Shown: positions 12,900-21,821, counted from the first letter of the stretch. The stretch: 32,972 nucleotides of DNA from JBFHNV01 sp965365655 (GCA_965365655.1 CBDUCN010000012.1:1-32972), one strand, 5' to 3'. Notes: generated by a model not told the origin, from the sequence alone. Numbers and translations are program-made.

Positions 12900-14641
12900 G
12901 CCACCACGCGATCGTGATCGGCGCCCCGGCAGACCTCGCCGAGGGCGGCGCACCGGCCATCCTGCAGCGCTCCGACGAGGACTTCCTGCAGGCGGTGCTC
13001 ACCGGGCTGCGCAATCGCGCCGGGCGGCTGGCCCTGCGCGACAGCCTCGCGAAGCCGGCGAGCACCGGCAGCGCCGCCGCCGCGGGCGGCAGCGGCGCCG
13101 GCGCCCGCTTCATCCTGCGCGCGCTGCAGGGCGCCGGGCGCATCACGCCGCGCGGGCGCGGCGCCCGCGCGGTCGCCGAGCTCAGCGCGCGCGAGCAGGT
13201 CGAGACCCTGCGCGCGAGCGCCGAGGGCACCCGGGTACTGAAGCTCTACCAGCCCATCCAGCGCCAGTTCCACGTCGCGGTGATGGAGGCGCACTGCGAC
13301 ACCCCGGGGCGGCCCCGCATCGATCCCAGGCGCGTCGAGGGCGCCGGGCTGGTGATCCGGCGCCTGGCCCGCGACGGCAACGGCCACCAGGTGAAGCAGG
13401 GCTGGATGCGCGCCGGCGATCAGGTGCGCGGCTGGCTGCGCGTGCCGGGCGACGACCGCGCGCTGCGCTACGACCCGGCCTCCCGGCGCCGACTGTCACG
13501 CCCGGGCACCGGCCAGCCCGTGCTCGACGCCGAGGTGGCCTCCCTGCTCGCCGCGAGCGAGGACAGCGTGCTCGAGGAGCACGTGGTCCCGATGTTCGTG
13601 GCCCCCCCGGACGTGTGCGACGCGGCCCGCAGCACCCTCTTCTACGGCCTGGTGCCGACCACCAGCGCCGAGCGCGCGAGCGGCGGCGCCCCGCGCTTCG
13701 ACGAGCAGGGCTTCGGGCCGCGCTCGGAGGACTTCCGGCGGCACCTGGCCGGACCGCTGCGCGGGCTCGCCCAGAGCTTCCCGCGCCCCGGGCGCGCCCT
13801 GACCCCGTCTCTCGCCGACATCGCGCGCGACGACGGCGACGCGGATCGCACCCGCATGCAGCAGCTGCTGCTCCTGCTTCGCCAGCTCGCCGTCGAGTTC
13901 GACGCGTTCGGGGACTCCGCCGAGAGCGATGCGCTGATGGCCGAGCTCGACCGCATCGCGCTGCCCCTCGCCGACGGCTCCGGCCGCCCGGCCGCCGGCA
14001 CGCGCCCGGCCGGGCAGTTCCTGGCCGAGGCGAGCGCGGTGCTGCTCGATGGCGAGGCCCTGTCGCCGGCCCCGGCGATGCCGCTCGCGTGGCCGTCCCT
14101 GTCGGCGAACGTCGTGGACGATCTCAGCGACGCCCTGTCGGCCGGCCTGATGCGCCGCTTCGACGCGCTGGCCGGCGCGCCCGGGCGCTTCGACGACCCG
14201 GGCGCGCGCTACGTGCTGCGCGCGTTCGTGCGGCTCAAGGCCGACGCCGTGTGCCCGGCGCGCACGGTGTGGAGCGACTACAGCGACGCCTTCGTCATCG
14301 CCCCCTGGTACGAGGGCGGCGGCGCACCGCCGACCCAGGTCGCGTTGCCGGATCCGAGCGACAAGAACGTGCTCGCGCAGCTCAAGCCGAACGTGGCCTT
14401 CACGGTGCCCGCCTCCATGCAGGACCTGCTCGCGGGCGATCCGAGCGACCTGCTCGAGGGCAAGAAGCCGGCCGGCAGCGGCCTGGGCCTCGGCTGGATC
14501 TGCAGCTTCAACATTCCAATCATCACCATCTGCGCGTTCATCGTGCTGAACATCTTCCTGTCGCTGTTCGACCTGTTCTTCCGGTGGATGCTGTTCATCA
14601 AGGTCTGCATCCCGTTCCCCACCGTGGAGCGCGACCAGTGA
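12893..14641 (+). CDS. Unknown spike-proximal protein with hydrophobic C-terminus
   Basis: A 582-residue protein of unknown function encoded between spike and wedge. It overlaps the spike stop by 7 bases. The N-terminal ~500 residues are helical and soluble-looking, with an Arg/Ala-rich stretch. A segment at about residues 395-455 contains KLYQPIQRQFHVAVMEAHCD-like family text earlier and ALRYDPASRRRLSRPGT. The last ~45 residues are striking: WICSFNIPIITICAFIVLNI, then FLSLFDLFFRWMLF and KVCIPFP before a charged end. This is long enough for one or two membrane segments. The position equals that of Afp10 in the operon, but I see no PAAR motif. A membrane anchor for the baseplate is one possibility. 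Confidence 0.75.
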   Translation: MVSHHAIVIGAPADLAEGGAPAILQRSDEDFLQAVLTGLRNRAGRLALRDSLAKPASTGSAAAAGGSGAGARFILRALQGAGRITPRGRGARAVAELSAREQVETLRASAEGTRVLKLYQPIQRQFHVAVMEAHCDTPGRPRIDPRRVEGAGLVIRRLARDGNGHQVKQGWMRAGDQVRGWLRVPGDDRALRYDPASRRRLSRPGTGQPVLDAEVASLLAASEDSVLEEHVVPMFVAPPDVCDAARSTLFYGLVPTTSAERASGGAPRFDEQGFGPRSEDFRRHLAGPLRGLAQSFPRPGRALTPSLADIARDDGDADRTRMQQLLLLLRQLAVEFDAFGDSAESDALMAELDRIALPLADGSGRPAAGTRPAGQFLAEASAVLLDGEALSPAPAMPLAWPSLSANVVDDLSDALSAGLMRRFDALAGAPGRFDDPGARYVLRAFVRLKADAVCPARTVWSDYSDAFVIAPWYEGGGAPPTQVALPDPSDKNVLAQLKPNVAFTVPASMQDLLAGDPSDLLEGKKPAGSGLGLGWICSFNIPIITICAFIVLNIFLSLFDLFFRWMLFIKVCIPFPTVERDQ

Positions 14642-15039
14642 GCGCCGGCTCGCTTCCGGGCCCCCGGATCGGCTGGCCGCTGTTCGCGCTGCCGGACGAT
14701 CACGGCGAGCTCGCATGGCCGGACCTGGAAGCCAGCGTGCGCCAGTCCATCCGCGTGATCCTGAGCACACGCCCCGGGGAGCAGCTCATGCGCCCGGAGT
14801 TCGGGGCCGGTCTCGACCGCCTGCTGCACGAGCCGAACAACCTCGCGACCCGGCGCCGGATTCGCGATCTCGTGCTCGACGGCCTCGGGCGCTGGGAGCG
14901 CCGCATCCTGGTCGACCGGGTCGAGGTGCTGGAGGTGCCCGGGGCGCCGAGCGAGCTGAGGGTGGAGATTGCCTACCGGCTGGCCCGCACCGGGACCCCC
15001 GGGGCCGTGGCCGTGACCGTCGCACTGGAGGGAGGCTGA
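14638..15039 (+). CDS. gp25-like baseplate wedge protein (Afp9/Pvc9)
   Basis: A 133-residue gp25-family protein, starting at GTG 14638 which overlaps the upstream stop (GTGA). GGAG at 14626-14629 precedes it. Recognisable elements are GWPLFALPDDHGELAWP, LEASVRQSIRVILSTRPGEQ, the near-invariant LMRPEFGAGLDRLLHEPNN (the EFG motif nucleates sheath assembly in gp25), and the C-terminal RVEVLEVPGAPSELRVEIAY. The protein bridges the baseplate to the first sheath ring. Length is standard for the family. The next gene begins 1 base later. Confidence 0.95.
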   Translation: MSAGSLPGPRIGWPLFALPDDHGELAWPDLEASVRQSIRVILSTRPGEQLMRPEFGAGLDRLLHEPNNLATRRRIRDLVLDGLGRWERRILVDRVEVLEVPGAPSELRVEIAYRLARTGTPGAVAVTVALEGG

Positions 15040-15040
15040 C

Positions 15041-17341
15041 ATGCCGATCCTGCCACCGCGCCTCGACGACCGCAGCTTCGACGACCTGCTCGAGGACCTG
15101 ATCGCGCGCATTCCGGCGCACACGCCGGAGTGGACCAATCCGCGACTGGGGGATCCCGGGCGCACGCTTCTCGAGCTGTTCGCGTTCATGGGCGATGCGC
15201 TGCTCTACCGCGTCAACCTGCTCCCGGACCGCCAGCGCCTGGTCTTCCTGAAGCTGCTGGGCCAGGGGCTGCGGCCGGCGCGGCCCGCTTCCGGCGTGGT
15301 GTCGCTCGCGTTCGCGAGACCCACCGAGCTCGGCGCGGTCACCCTGGCGGCCGGCGCGCGCATCAAGGCACCGGTGCCCTTCGAGACCCTCGGCGAGACC
15401 ACGGTGCTGCCGGTCACCGCCGAGGTCATTCACAAGCGCCCGCTCCCGGAAGCGGACGAGCAGCGCCTGGCGGAGGTGATCGCCGGCCTCGAGCGGGTGC
15501 ACCGCATCGACGGCGCCGCCAGGGGGTACCTCGGCACCACGCTGTTCGAGGGCGGCAGCGCCGCCGCCGACGCGGTGGACGTGTTCGCCGGGAGCGTCGA
15601 CCGGGCGCTGTGGATCGCCCTGCTCGCGCCCGCCGCGGCCCGCCCCGAGGACCAGGCGGCCACCACCGCCGCGGCGTGCCTCGCCCTCGGCGGCAGCGAC
15701 AGCGGCGCCACGGCGGTGCTCTCGGTGGGCGTGGTGCCGGCGCTGGAGGCCCCGGCGCTGTTCGAGGAGATCGGCCCGCGGGCGCGGGTGAACGTGCTGT
15801 GGGAGGTGGTCACCCGCCACGACAACGGCGTCGACGCCGACTACCTCACGGTCGAGCCGCTGCCCGGCGCCGTCAACGACACCACCGCGGGCCTGACCCG
15901 TCCCGGTGTGCTGCGCCTGCCGATGCCCGACGAATCCCTGATCTGGGCGCCGTCCAACGACGTCGGCGACAACCCCCGGGCCGGCGTCGGCGACAACCCG
16001 CCGCGCATCGACGACCCGGTCAAGGCCGCCCGCCTGGTCGGCTGGCTGCGGCTGCGGCCACGCCCGGGCAGCGGCGTGGCCAGCCTGCCGCTCACCTGGA
16101 TCGGCGTGAATGCCGCCGAGGTGGACCAGCGCACCAGCATCGCCGGGCGGGTCATCGGGGTGTCCACCGGCGCCGCGGACCAGAGCTTCCAGCTGCCGGC
16201 AGGCTCCGTCGATCCGGCGACCCTCGCGATCCAGGTCGAGGAGCCGGGCCGCGGCTACCGGCCCTGGACCCGGGTCGAGGACCTGGCCTCCGTGTCCGCC
16301 GACTCCGCCGTGGCGCGGGAGGCCGCGGCGTACGAGGTCGATGCCGAGGCCGGGACCGTGCGCTTCGGAGACGGCGTGCGCGGCCGCGTGCCGGAGCGCC
16401 AGATGCGGGTGCGCCTGGACCGCGGGCGTTTCGGCGGCGGACGCGCCGGCAACCTGCCCGCGGGCAGCCTGAGCGAGGTGTCCTCGGCCCGCATCGTGGG
16501 ACCGGCACGGCCGCTGCCGGCGATCAAGGTCTCCCAGCCGCTGGCCACGCGCGGCGGCGAGGACGCCGAGACCCTGGCCGAGGCCGAGCGGCGCATCCCG
16601 GCGAGCCTGCGGCACCGGGAGCGGGCGGTCACCGGCGACGACTACCGGCGCCTCGCCGGCGAGACCCCCGGCGCGAGCGTGGCGCGGGCCGAGGTGCTGG
16701 CGCGCTTCAAGCCCCGGGAGCGCCGCTTCGGCGTGCCCGGCGTCGTCAGCGTGATGGTGCTGCCGGCCGCCGCGTTCGGCAACGCGCCCAACCCGCGCCC
16801 GGATCGCCCGCTGATCGAGCGGGTGCACGAGCACCTGTCGCGGCGCGCGCCGCTCGCCACCGAGCTCTACGTCATCGGCTGCGAGTACGTGCCCCTGGGG
16901 CTCTCGGTGGCGGTGCGCCTGCGCGACGGCTTCGCCCGCGACGAGGTCCTGTTCGAGGTGCGCACCACGCTGCGCCGGCTGCTCTGGCCGCTGGCGCCCC
17001 TCGGCCCCGCGGGCGACGGCTGGCCTCTGGGGCGCGAGGTGCGCGAGCGCGAGCTGGAGGTGGAGGTGTCGCGAGTTGCCGGCGTCGCTGAGGTCGGCGG
17101 CCTGAACCTGTTCGAGCGCACCACGGTGGACGGCAAGGGCCAGTGGCGGCTGCTCACGCGCAACACCGCGGACGCCGGCCAGCGCCTCGCGCTCACGCCG
17201 TGGCAGCTGCCCGAGCTGCTGAGCGTGGTGGCCGTCGACGATGCCGAAGGCGGCGGCGCGCCGGGGGACCTGTCCGCGGTCGCCAACCCGTTCGCCGACG
17301 AGTCTGCGGTGGCCGTGCCGGTGGTGCCGGAGCGCTGCTGA
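15041..17341 (+). CDS. Baseplate J/gp6-like wedge protein (Afp11/Pvc11)
   Basis: A 766-residue protein of the baseplate-J family, the dimeric wedge scaffold of contractile tails. The opening PILPPRLDDRSFDDLLEDLI, ARIPAHTPEWTNPRLGDPGR, TLLELFAFMGDALLYRVNLL is typical of eCIS Afp11 proteins. The segment YEVDAEAGTVRFGDGVRGRV is the usual fold junction. The C-terminal part includes ERRIPASLRHRERAVTGDDY, RRLAGETPGASVARAEVLA and a late PLGREVRERELEVEVSRVAG segment, all family landmarks. It is encoded between gp25 and the Afp12-like gene with a TGATG overlap to the latter, the canonical order of baseplate wedge genes. Confidence 0.95.
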   Translation: MPILPPRLDDRSFDDLLEDLIARIPAHTPEWTNPRLGDPGRTLLELFAFMGDALLYRVNLLPDRQRLVFLKLLGQGLRPARPASGVVSLAFARPTELGAVTLAAGARIKAPVPFETLGETTVLPVTAEVIHKRPLPEADEQRLAEVIAGLERVHRIDGAARGYLGTTLFEGGSAAADAVDVFAGSVDRALWIALLAPAAARPEDQAATTAAACLALGGSDSGATAVLSVGVVPALEAPALFEEIGPRARVNVLWEVVTRHDNGVDADYLTVEPLPGAVNDTTAGLTRPGVLRLPMPDESLIWAPSNDVGDNPRAGVGDNPPRIDDPVKAARLVGWLRLRPRPGSGVASLPLTWIGVNAAEVDQRTSIAGRVIGVSTGAADQSFQLPAGSVDPATLAIQVEEPGRGYRPWTRVEDLASVSADSAVAREAAAYEVDAEAGTVRFGDGVRGRVPERQMRVRLDRGRFGGGRAGNLPAGSLSEVSSARIVGPARPLPAIKVSQPLATRGGEDAETLAEAERRIPASLRHRERAVTGDDYRRLAGETPGASVARAEVLARFKPRERRFGVPGVVSVMVLPAAAFGNAPNPRPDRPLIERVHEHLSRRAPLATELYVIGCEYVPLGLSVAVRLRDGFARDEVLFEVRTTLRRLLWPLAPLGPAGDGWPLGREVRERELEVEVSRVAGVAEVGGLNLFERTTVDGKGQWRLLTRNTADAGQRLALTPWQLPELLSVVAVDDAEGGGAPGDLSAVANPFADESAVAVPVVPERC

Positions 17342-20097
17342 TGGACGCCAACGGACAGCGCTTCTGGCTGCTCGCCGAGGACCGCCACTGGCCCGCCCGC
17401 GACCACGTCGCGTGGCACCCGGCGTGCCGGGCCCTGCGCCTGGCCAGCGAGCGCACCCTGTCGCCGCCGCCGGGCGACGCCGCGGCCATCGCCGCGAGCG
17501 CGCTGGAGCAGGTGCCGCGCAGCGTCGACCGCCACGGCGCGCTCGCGCGCTGGAACGGGGACCGATCGCGCATCGAAGCGGTGAGCGCCCTCGGCGGCGC
17601 GGTGGAGCTGCTGGCGCTGCCGGTACGCCCCCTGGACTTCGCGCCGGGGTTCGACGACGTGCTCTACGTCGCCCTGGAGGGGCGCGTTCTCCTGCACGAC
17701 CTGCGCGGGCGCTGGCCCGACCACATCCTCGCCACCCCCGGCTTCCAGCCGTGGCGCCTGGCCGCGGACCCGTCCGGCGGTGGCTGGCTGCTGGAGCGCG
17801 CGAGCGGGCGGATCGCGCGCCTCAGGGGCTGCGTGGCGCCCGCCCGCCCGGCGGCCGCCTACGCGCACACGGTCTTCCGGCCCGCGCAGGAGAACGCCAC
17901 CCCGCCGTCGCTCACGGTGCTCGACGCACCGGGCTGGCGCGCGACGGAGCGCGCGCAGTCCCTGGCCGTGGCCGACGACGGCGCCGTGGCCCTGCTGTCC
18001 TGGACCGGCGACGGGCTGTCCTGGGTGCGCACCCTGGACCGCGACGCGGCGCGCCTGGCCGCGCCCCAGGCCCTCGGCGGGGTGCGTTTCGCGTACGCGC
18101 TGGCCTGGCTCGCCGGCGGCAAGGTCGCGGTGCGCGCCCCGGGCCGGCGCGACGCCCCGGTCTACCTGCCGCGTCCGGACCTCGACCCGGACGCCGGCGA
18201 GCAGAGCCTGATCGCCACCGGCGACGTGCACCCTCTCGCCGAGGCCGCCGAGGAGGGTCCGTTCGGCCACCGCCTCGACGGCCCGCCGCGCTATCCGGTG
18301 ACGGGGCCGGGCGAAACCGGCGGCGGCGGCGACCCGGGCCCCGGCCTCGAGCCCCTGCACCGGCTGTCGATCGCGCACCTCGCCGCGCGCGGCGAGGCGG
18401 CGAGCTTCGCCGGAGCGGGCCACGACCGGCTGCTGGACTCCGGCGACGCGGCCACGGTGTGGCACCGGCTGTACATCGAGGCGCGGGTGCCGCCCGGCTG
18501 CGGCGTGCTCTTCTGGCTCGCCGCCAGCGACGAGCCCGACCCGGCCACGGCCAGCGCCTGGCACCCGCACCTGCTCGGCGACGTCCCCGCGCACGGGCTG
18601 CCCGCCGGCCCGCTGCCGCGCGCCGCCTGGGAGCGCATTCCCTCCGAGCTCCCGGGACACCCGGGTCTCGGCGCATGGGATGCCCCCGAGCCGCACCGGG
18701 CCGGGCTGTGGAGCGTGCTGGTGCAGCGCACGGGCGCCCGGGTGCGGCGCCTGGTCGGGCGTTACCTGTGGCTGCGCGCGGTGCTCCACGGGGACGGCCG
18801 CGACAGCCCGGAGCTCGCCGCGGTGCGCGTCTACGCGTCGCGATTCTCGTACCGGGATCGCTACCTGGCGCGCCTGTACCACGAGACCGAGCACGGCGAA
18901 GCCGCCGAGCGCCCGGGCGAGGCGGTGCTCACCCTGCCGCGCAGCATCGCGGCGCAGCTGGACACCGCCGGTCCGATTCCCGCCGCGCTCGGCGACCCGC
19001 TGGACGTCGGCGCCACCGCGCGCCTGGAGGTGGTCGAGGCGGGCCGCCACTGGCAGCTGCACGACGGGGGCCCGGGCATCGTGCTTCGCGACGACGCGGC
19101 GCGCGACGCGGTCGTCGCGTACCGCCCGCGCAGCACCCCGGCCGACTTCGCGGAGCGCTTCCTCGGCAACGTCGAGGGCTGGCTGACGGCGCTCGAGGAC
19201 CGGGCCGCCGCGGCCCACCTGGCGAGCGACCCGACGGTGATCCCGGAAGCGTCCCTGGACTGGCTGGGCGCCTGGGTCGGGGTCGCCTTCGACCCGGCCC
19301 TGCCGGCGGCGCGCAGGCGCGCGTGGCTGTCGAGCGCGTCCGATCTGGCACGCCATCACGGCACCCGCCACGGACTGCGCCTGGCCCTCGACATCGCGAC
19401 CGACGGCGGCGTGCGCGGCGGCGAGATCGTGGTCATCGAGGGCTTCCGGCTGCGCCGCCTGATGGCGACCCTGCTCGGCGTGGACCTGGGCGCGGAGGAC
19501 GATCCGCTGCTCCCGGGCCTGATCGTCAACACCAACTCCGTGGTCGGCGACACCCTGATCCTCGGCGAGGCCGAGCGCGTGGAGCTGCTGGCCCTGTTCC
19601 GCGACGAGGTCGCCGACACGGCGCAATCCGACGCCATCCTCGCGTTCTACGACCGCCTCGCGTTCCGCGCCCTCGTCCTGGTGCACCAGGAGGTCGAGCC
19701 CCGGGACCTGGGGCTGGTGCGGCGCATCGTCGAGCTGGAAGCCCCGGCCCATGTCGAGGTCCAGGTCGCGGTGGCGAGCTGGCCGCTGATGGTGGGCATC
19801 GCGAGCCTGGTCGGCGTCGACACCTATCTGGGCCCGCCGCGCGCACCGCGCCCGGCGATCGCCGGGCGCAGCCACCTCGGTCACGGTGACCGGGTGCTCG
19901 GCGTCGGCAGCCTGGACCCCCGTATCTCCGGAGCGCCTGCCGGGCTGCCGCCGGCGGTGGGACCGCTGCGCCCGGTGGCCGACGCCGGTCCCGACCGCAG
20001 CGTGCGCTTCAGCGAGTCGTTCGACCTCGACGGCAGCGGATCGAGCGCGCCCGCGGGACGCCGCATCACCGAGTTCCGCTGGCGGATTCTGGAGTGA
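17341..20097 (+). CDS. Afp12/gpI-like baseplate wedge protein with propeller-like N-terminus and a half PKD at its end
   Basis: A 918-residue, probably three-part protein. Residues 1-330 look like a beta-propeller or repeated-strand domain (FDDVLYVALEGRVLLHDLRG, PWRLAADPSGGGWLLERASG). Residues ~340-610 resemble a jelly-roll (HRLYIEARVPPGCGVLFWLA, YRDRYLARLYHE). Residues ~610-760 hold the conserved tail-protein-I core (DWLGAWVGVAFDPALPAARR, HHGTRHGLRLALDI), shared with gpI/Afp12. After a Pro/Gly linker, residues 878-918 are the first half of a PKD-type sandwich (VADAGPDRSVRF, DLDGSGSS, ITEFRW) that stops at the usual YxWxFGDG position. The missing half appears at the N-terminus of the following small gene. 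Confidence 0.85.
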   Translation: MDANGQRFWLLAEDRHWPARDHVAWHPACRALRLASERTLSPPPGDAAAIAASALEQVPRSVDRHGALARWNGDRSRIEAVSALGGAVELLALPVRPLDFAPGFDDVLYVALEGRVLLHDLRGRWPDHILATPGFQPWRLAADPSGGGWLLERASGRIARLRGCVAPARPAAAYAHTVFRPAQENATPPSLTVLDAPGWRATERAQSLAVADDGAVALLSWTGDGLSWVRTLDRDAARLAAPQALGGVRFAYALAWLAGGKVAVRAPGRRDAPVYLPRPDLDPDAGEQSLIATGDVHPLAEAAEEGPFGHRLDGPPRYPVTGPGETGGGGDPGPGLEPLHRLSIAHLAARGEAASFAGAGHDRLLDSGDAATVWHRLYIEARVPPGCGVLFWLAASDEPDPATASAWHPHLLGDVPAHGLPAGPLPRAAWERIPSELPGHPGLGAWDAPEPHRAGLWSVLVQRTGARVRRLVGRYLWLRAVLHGDGRDSPELAAVRVYASRFSYRDRYLARLYHETEHGEAAERPGEAVLTLPRSIAAQLDTAGPIPAALGDPLDVGATARLEVVEAGRHWQLHDGGPGIVLRDDAARDAVVAYRPRSTPADFAERFLGNVEGWLTALEDRAAAAHLASDPTVIPEASLDWLGAWVGVAFDPALPAARRRAWLSSASDLARHHGTRHGLRLALDIATDGGVRGGEIVVIEGFRLRRLMATLLGVDLGAEDDPLLPGLIVNTNSVVGDTLILGEAERVELLALFRDEVADTAQSDAILAFYDRLAFRALVLVHQEVEPRDLGLVRRIVELEAPAHVEVQVAVASWPLMVGIASLVGVDTYLGPPRAPRPAIAGRSHLGHGDRVLGVGSLDPRISGAPAGLPPAVGPLRPVADAGPDRSVRFSESFDLDGSGSSAPAGRRITEFRWRILE

Positions 20098-20175
20098 GGG
20101 CGATGCCGGACCTTCCCCTCGCTTCCCTTCCCTTGCGCGGGCAGCGGCCCGCCGAACGCGACCCAGGAGACTGAA
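20098..20175 (+). other. 78-base spacer with pyrimidine tract and ribosome site
   Basis: The spacer between the Afp12-like gene and the first small PKD-like gene carries a run of C and T (20109-20134) and ends in AGGAGA (20165-20170), 5 bases before ATG 20176. The frame across the spacer is the same on both sides but separated by the stop, so the second protein has its own initiation signal and is not a simple reading error. Confidence 0.6.
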
Positions 20176-20487
20176 ATGGCCGAATTCATCATCAACCAGG
20201 AAGTGCGCACCGAGACGCCGACGGTCGAAGTGACGGTGCCCGAGCAGAACCCGCTGCCGCTCGGGCGCCACACGTTCCGGCTGGTCGTGGTCGACGACTC
20301 CGGCAACGCGTCGGTCCCGGACGACGTGGTGGTGATCGTCGCCGACACGGTCAACCCGACGGCGGTGCTCGCCGCACCGCGCAGCGTGTCCTTCGGCAAC
20401 AGCTTCACCCTCGACGGCAGCCGTTCCTTCGACGCCGGCGGCGGGCGGGTCACCACCTACCTGTGGACCTACCTCGGGCTCGGCTGA
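20176..20487 (+). CDS. Small PKD-like protein 1 (C-half plus next N-half)
   Basis: A 103-residue beta-protein with a peculiar order. Residues ~28-57 (GRHTFRLVVVDDSGNASVPD, VVVIVADT) match the last strands of a PKD domain, which normally come after the W-x-F-G-D-G core. Residues ~60-103 (PTAVLAAPRSVSFGNSFTLD, GSRSFDAGGG, TYLWTYLGLG) match the first strands of the next PKD domain and stop at the W motif. So the gene encodes the end of one domain and the beginning of another. It has its own ribosome site. I read it as a linking subunit that completes the half domain at the end of the Afp12-like protein and offers a half domain to the next small protein. No signal peptide or membrane segment is present. 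Confidence 0.75.
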   Translation: MAEFIINQEVRTETPTVEVTVPEQNPLPLGRHTFRLVVVDDSGNASVPDDVVVIVADTVNPTAVLAAPRSVSFGNSFTLDGSRSFDAGGGRVTTYLWTYLGLG

Positions 20488-20521
20488 GCCCGGCGGACAC
20501 AGGCACCGCGAGGCGCAGGCG

Positions 20522-20767
20522 ATGGCGAGCTTCCGACCCGGGCAGACCCTGACCACCCGCGAGCCGCGGGTGACCGTCGACGCCGGGCTGCCCGTGGGCG
20601 TGCACCGATTCCAGCTCGTGGTGCTCACCGACAGCGGCCAGCGCAGCGCTGGCGACGTGGTGCAGGTGAGCGTGGTGCGCACGCTGATCGTGGAGCCCGT
20701 GCGGCCCGTCGAGCCGATCGGCCCGGTCCTGCCGCCCACCGGGCCCATCATCAGGAGAGAGCCATGA
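20522..20767 (+). CDS. Small PKD-like protein 2 (C-half only, proline-rich tail)
   Basis: An 81-residue protein. Residues ~24-55 (GVHRFQLVVLTDSGQRSAGD, VVQVSVVRT) align with the second half of PKD domains and with residues 30-57 of the preceding small protein (G-H-F-LVV--DSG--S--D-V-V). There is no first-half. The remainder is a proline-rich tail (EPVRPVEPIGPVLPPTGPII). It would therefore end a chain started by the Afp12-like protein. GAGGCG at 20510-20515 is a weak ribosome site. The stop overlaps the next start as ATGA. Confidence 0.7.
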   Translation: MASFRPGQTLTTREPRVTVDAGLPVGVHRFQLVVLTDSGQRSAGDVVQVSVVRTLIVEPVRPVEPIGPVLPPTGPIIRREP

Positions 20768-21741
20768 ACGACGCTCAGCGCCGCCCGTCCGACGACCCGC
20801 TCTACGGTCTGCCGGATCCGCAGCGGCCCCACTACGCCACCGGCATGCTGCTCGACGCCGGCGACTTCGCCGACGAGCAGACCTACCACCGCAACCGCCT
20901 GGCGCGCGCGCTCGCGTTCGCCAGCGGTGCCGGCGCCCGCCGCGAGGGTGTGGGCGGCACCACCGGCACCGGCGCCACCGGCCTCCACGGCGGCGGCACC
21001 CTGGCCGGCCTGCGGGTCAGCCAGACCCCGGCCGGCAGCGACCGGGTCGAGGAGCTGCGCATCGCGCCGGGGGTCGCGGCGGACCGTCTCGGGCGCCTGG
21101 TGGAGGTCCCGCGCGCGGTGTGCCTGCGCGTGCAGCGCTGGTTCGACGGCGAGCTCGCCGGCGACGGCGGAGACGAGCTGCGCGCCGCGGCGCTGGACGA
21201 CCCGGACCGTTTCCGCAGCCCGCGCCTGGCCGCCGACGGCGTCGCGATCGGCGCCCGGGCGGTGATCGCCGACGTGTTCGTGCGCTTCATCGCGTGCTCC
21301 GAGGGCCTGACGCCGGCCTTCGCGGCCGGCCCCTTCGACGCGCTGGACGCGGCGACCGCGTCGCGGCTGCGCGACGCCTACGAGGTGCACCTGGTGCCGC
21401 GCGGCGACGGCCTGGACGACGACTTCGACGGCCTGCCGCTGCTGGACGCCGATCTGTCGGCCCTCGACGCCGCCGCCCGCCGCGACGCCCTGCAGGACGC
21501 GGTGCTGGACGCCTGGCCGGACCTCGCCGGCAGCACCGGTCTCGACGGTCAGCTGCCGCCGCCGCCCGGGCATCCCCCGGGCCTGGACCCCACCGCGGTG
21601 TTCCTGGCCCGGGTGTTCCTGCCCGTGGCGGCGGGCAATCCGCCCGCACGCAGCGGCGACGCGGTGGTGGACAACGGCGCGCGCCGGGTGCTGCCGCACC
21701 TCGGGCTGCTGGTGGGCGCCCTCGGCCTGGGCGGGACCTGA
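20764..21741 (+). CDS. eCIS accessory protein, shared-module member A
   Basis: A 325-residue protein of unknown function. Residues ~20-118 are the shared module: HYATGMLLDAGDFADEQTYH, RNRLARAL, a Gly-rich insertion, GTLAGLRVSQTPAGSDRVEE, LRIAPGVAADRLGRLVEVPR. The same order (Y-x-x-G-x-x-L-x-A, a Q-Y/W helix, G-x-x-x-GL-x-V, then I-APG and VPR) recurs in the next two genes. Residues ~120-325 are unique, with an acidic segment GDGLDDDFDGLPLLDADLSA. Comparable proteins are frequent around phage-like baseplates in large-genome bacteria; their role is unknown. Its ATG is coupled to the preceding gene by ATGA overlap. Confidence 0.75.
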   Translation: MNDAQRRPSDDPLYGLPDPQRPHYATGMLLDAGDFADEQTYHRNRLARALAFASGAGARREGVGGTTGTGATGLHGGGTLAGLRVSQTPAGSDRVEELRIAPGVAADRLGRLVEVPRAVCLRVQRWFDGELAGDGGDELRAAALDDPDRFRSPRLAADGVAIGARAVIADVFVRFIACSEGLTPAFAAGPFDALDAATASRLRDAYEVHLVPRGDGLDDDFDGLPLLDADLSALDAAARRDALQDAVLDAWPDLAGSTGLDGQLPPPPGHPPGLDPTAVFLARVFLPVAAGNPPARSGDAVVDNGARRVLPHLGLLVGALGLGGT

Positions 21742-21821
21742 GCCCCGGGCCGGCGCGGGTCGCGAAGCGGACAGGACAGCAACATCGGTGGGCGTCAGCG
21801 CACGCCCGGGAGACACGAGCC

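Noticed and set aside
20095..20180. Frameshift or nonsense mutation splitting one PKD-containing gene
   Set aside because: Gene 2 of the chain has its own ribosome site and ATG, the spacer is non-coding in character with a pyrimidine tract, and the same type of break recurs at the next junction; random damage twice at equivalent positions is unlikely, though a comparison is needed.
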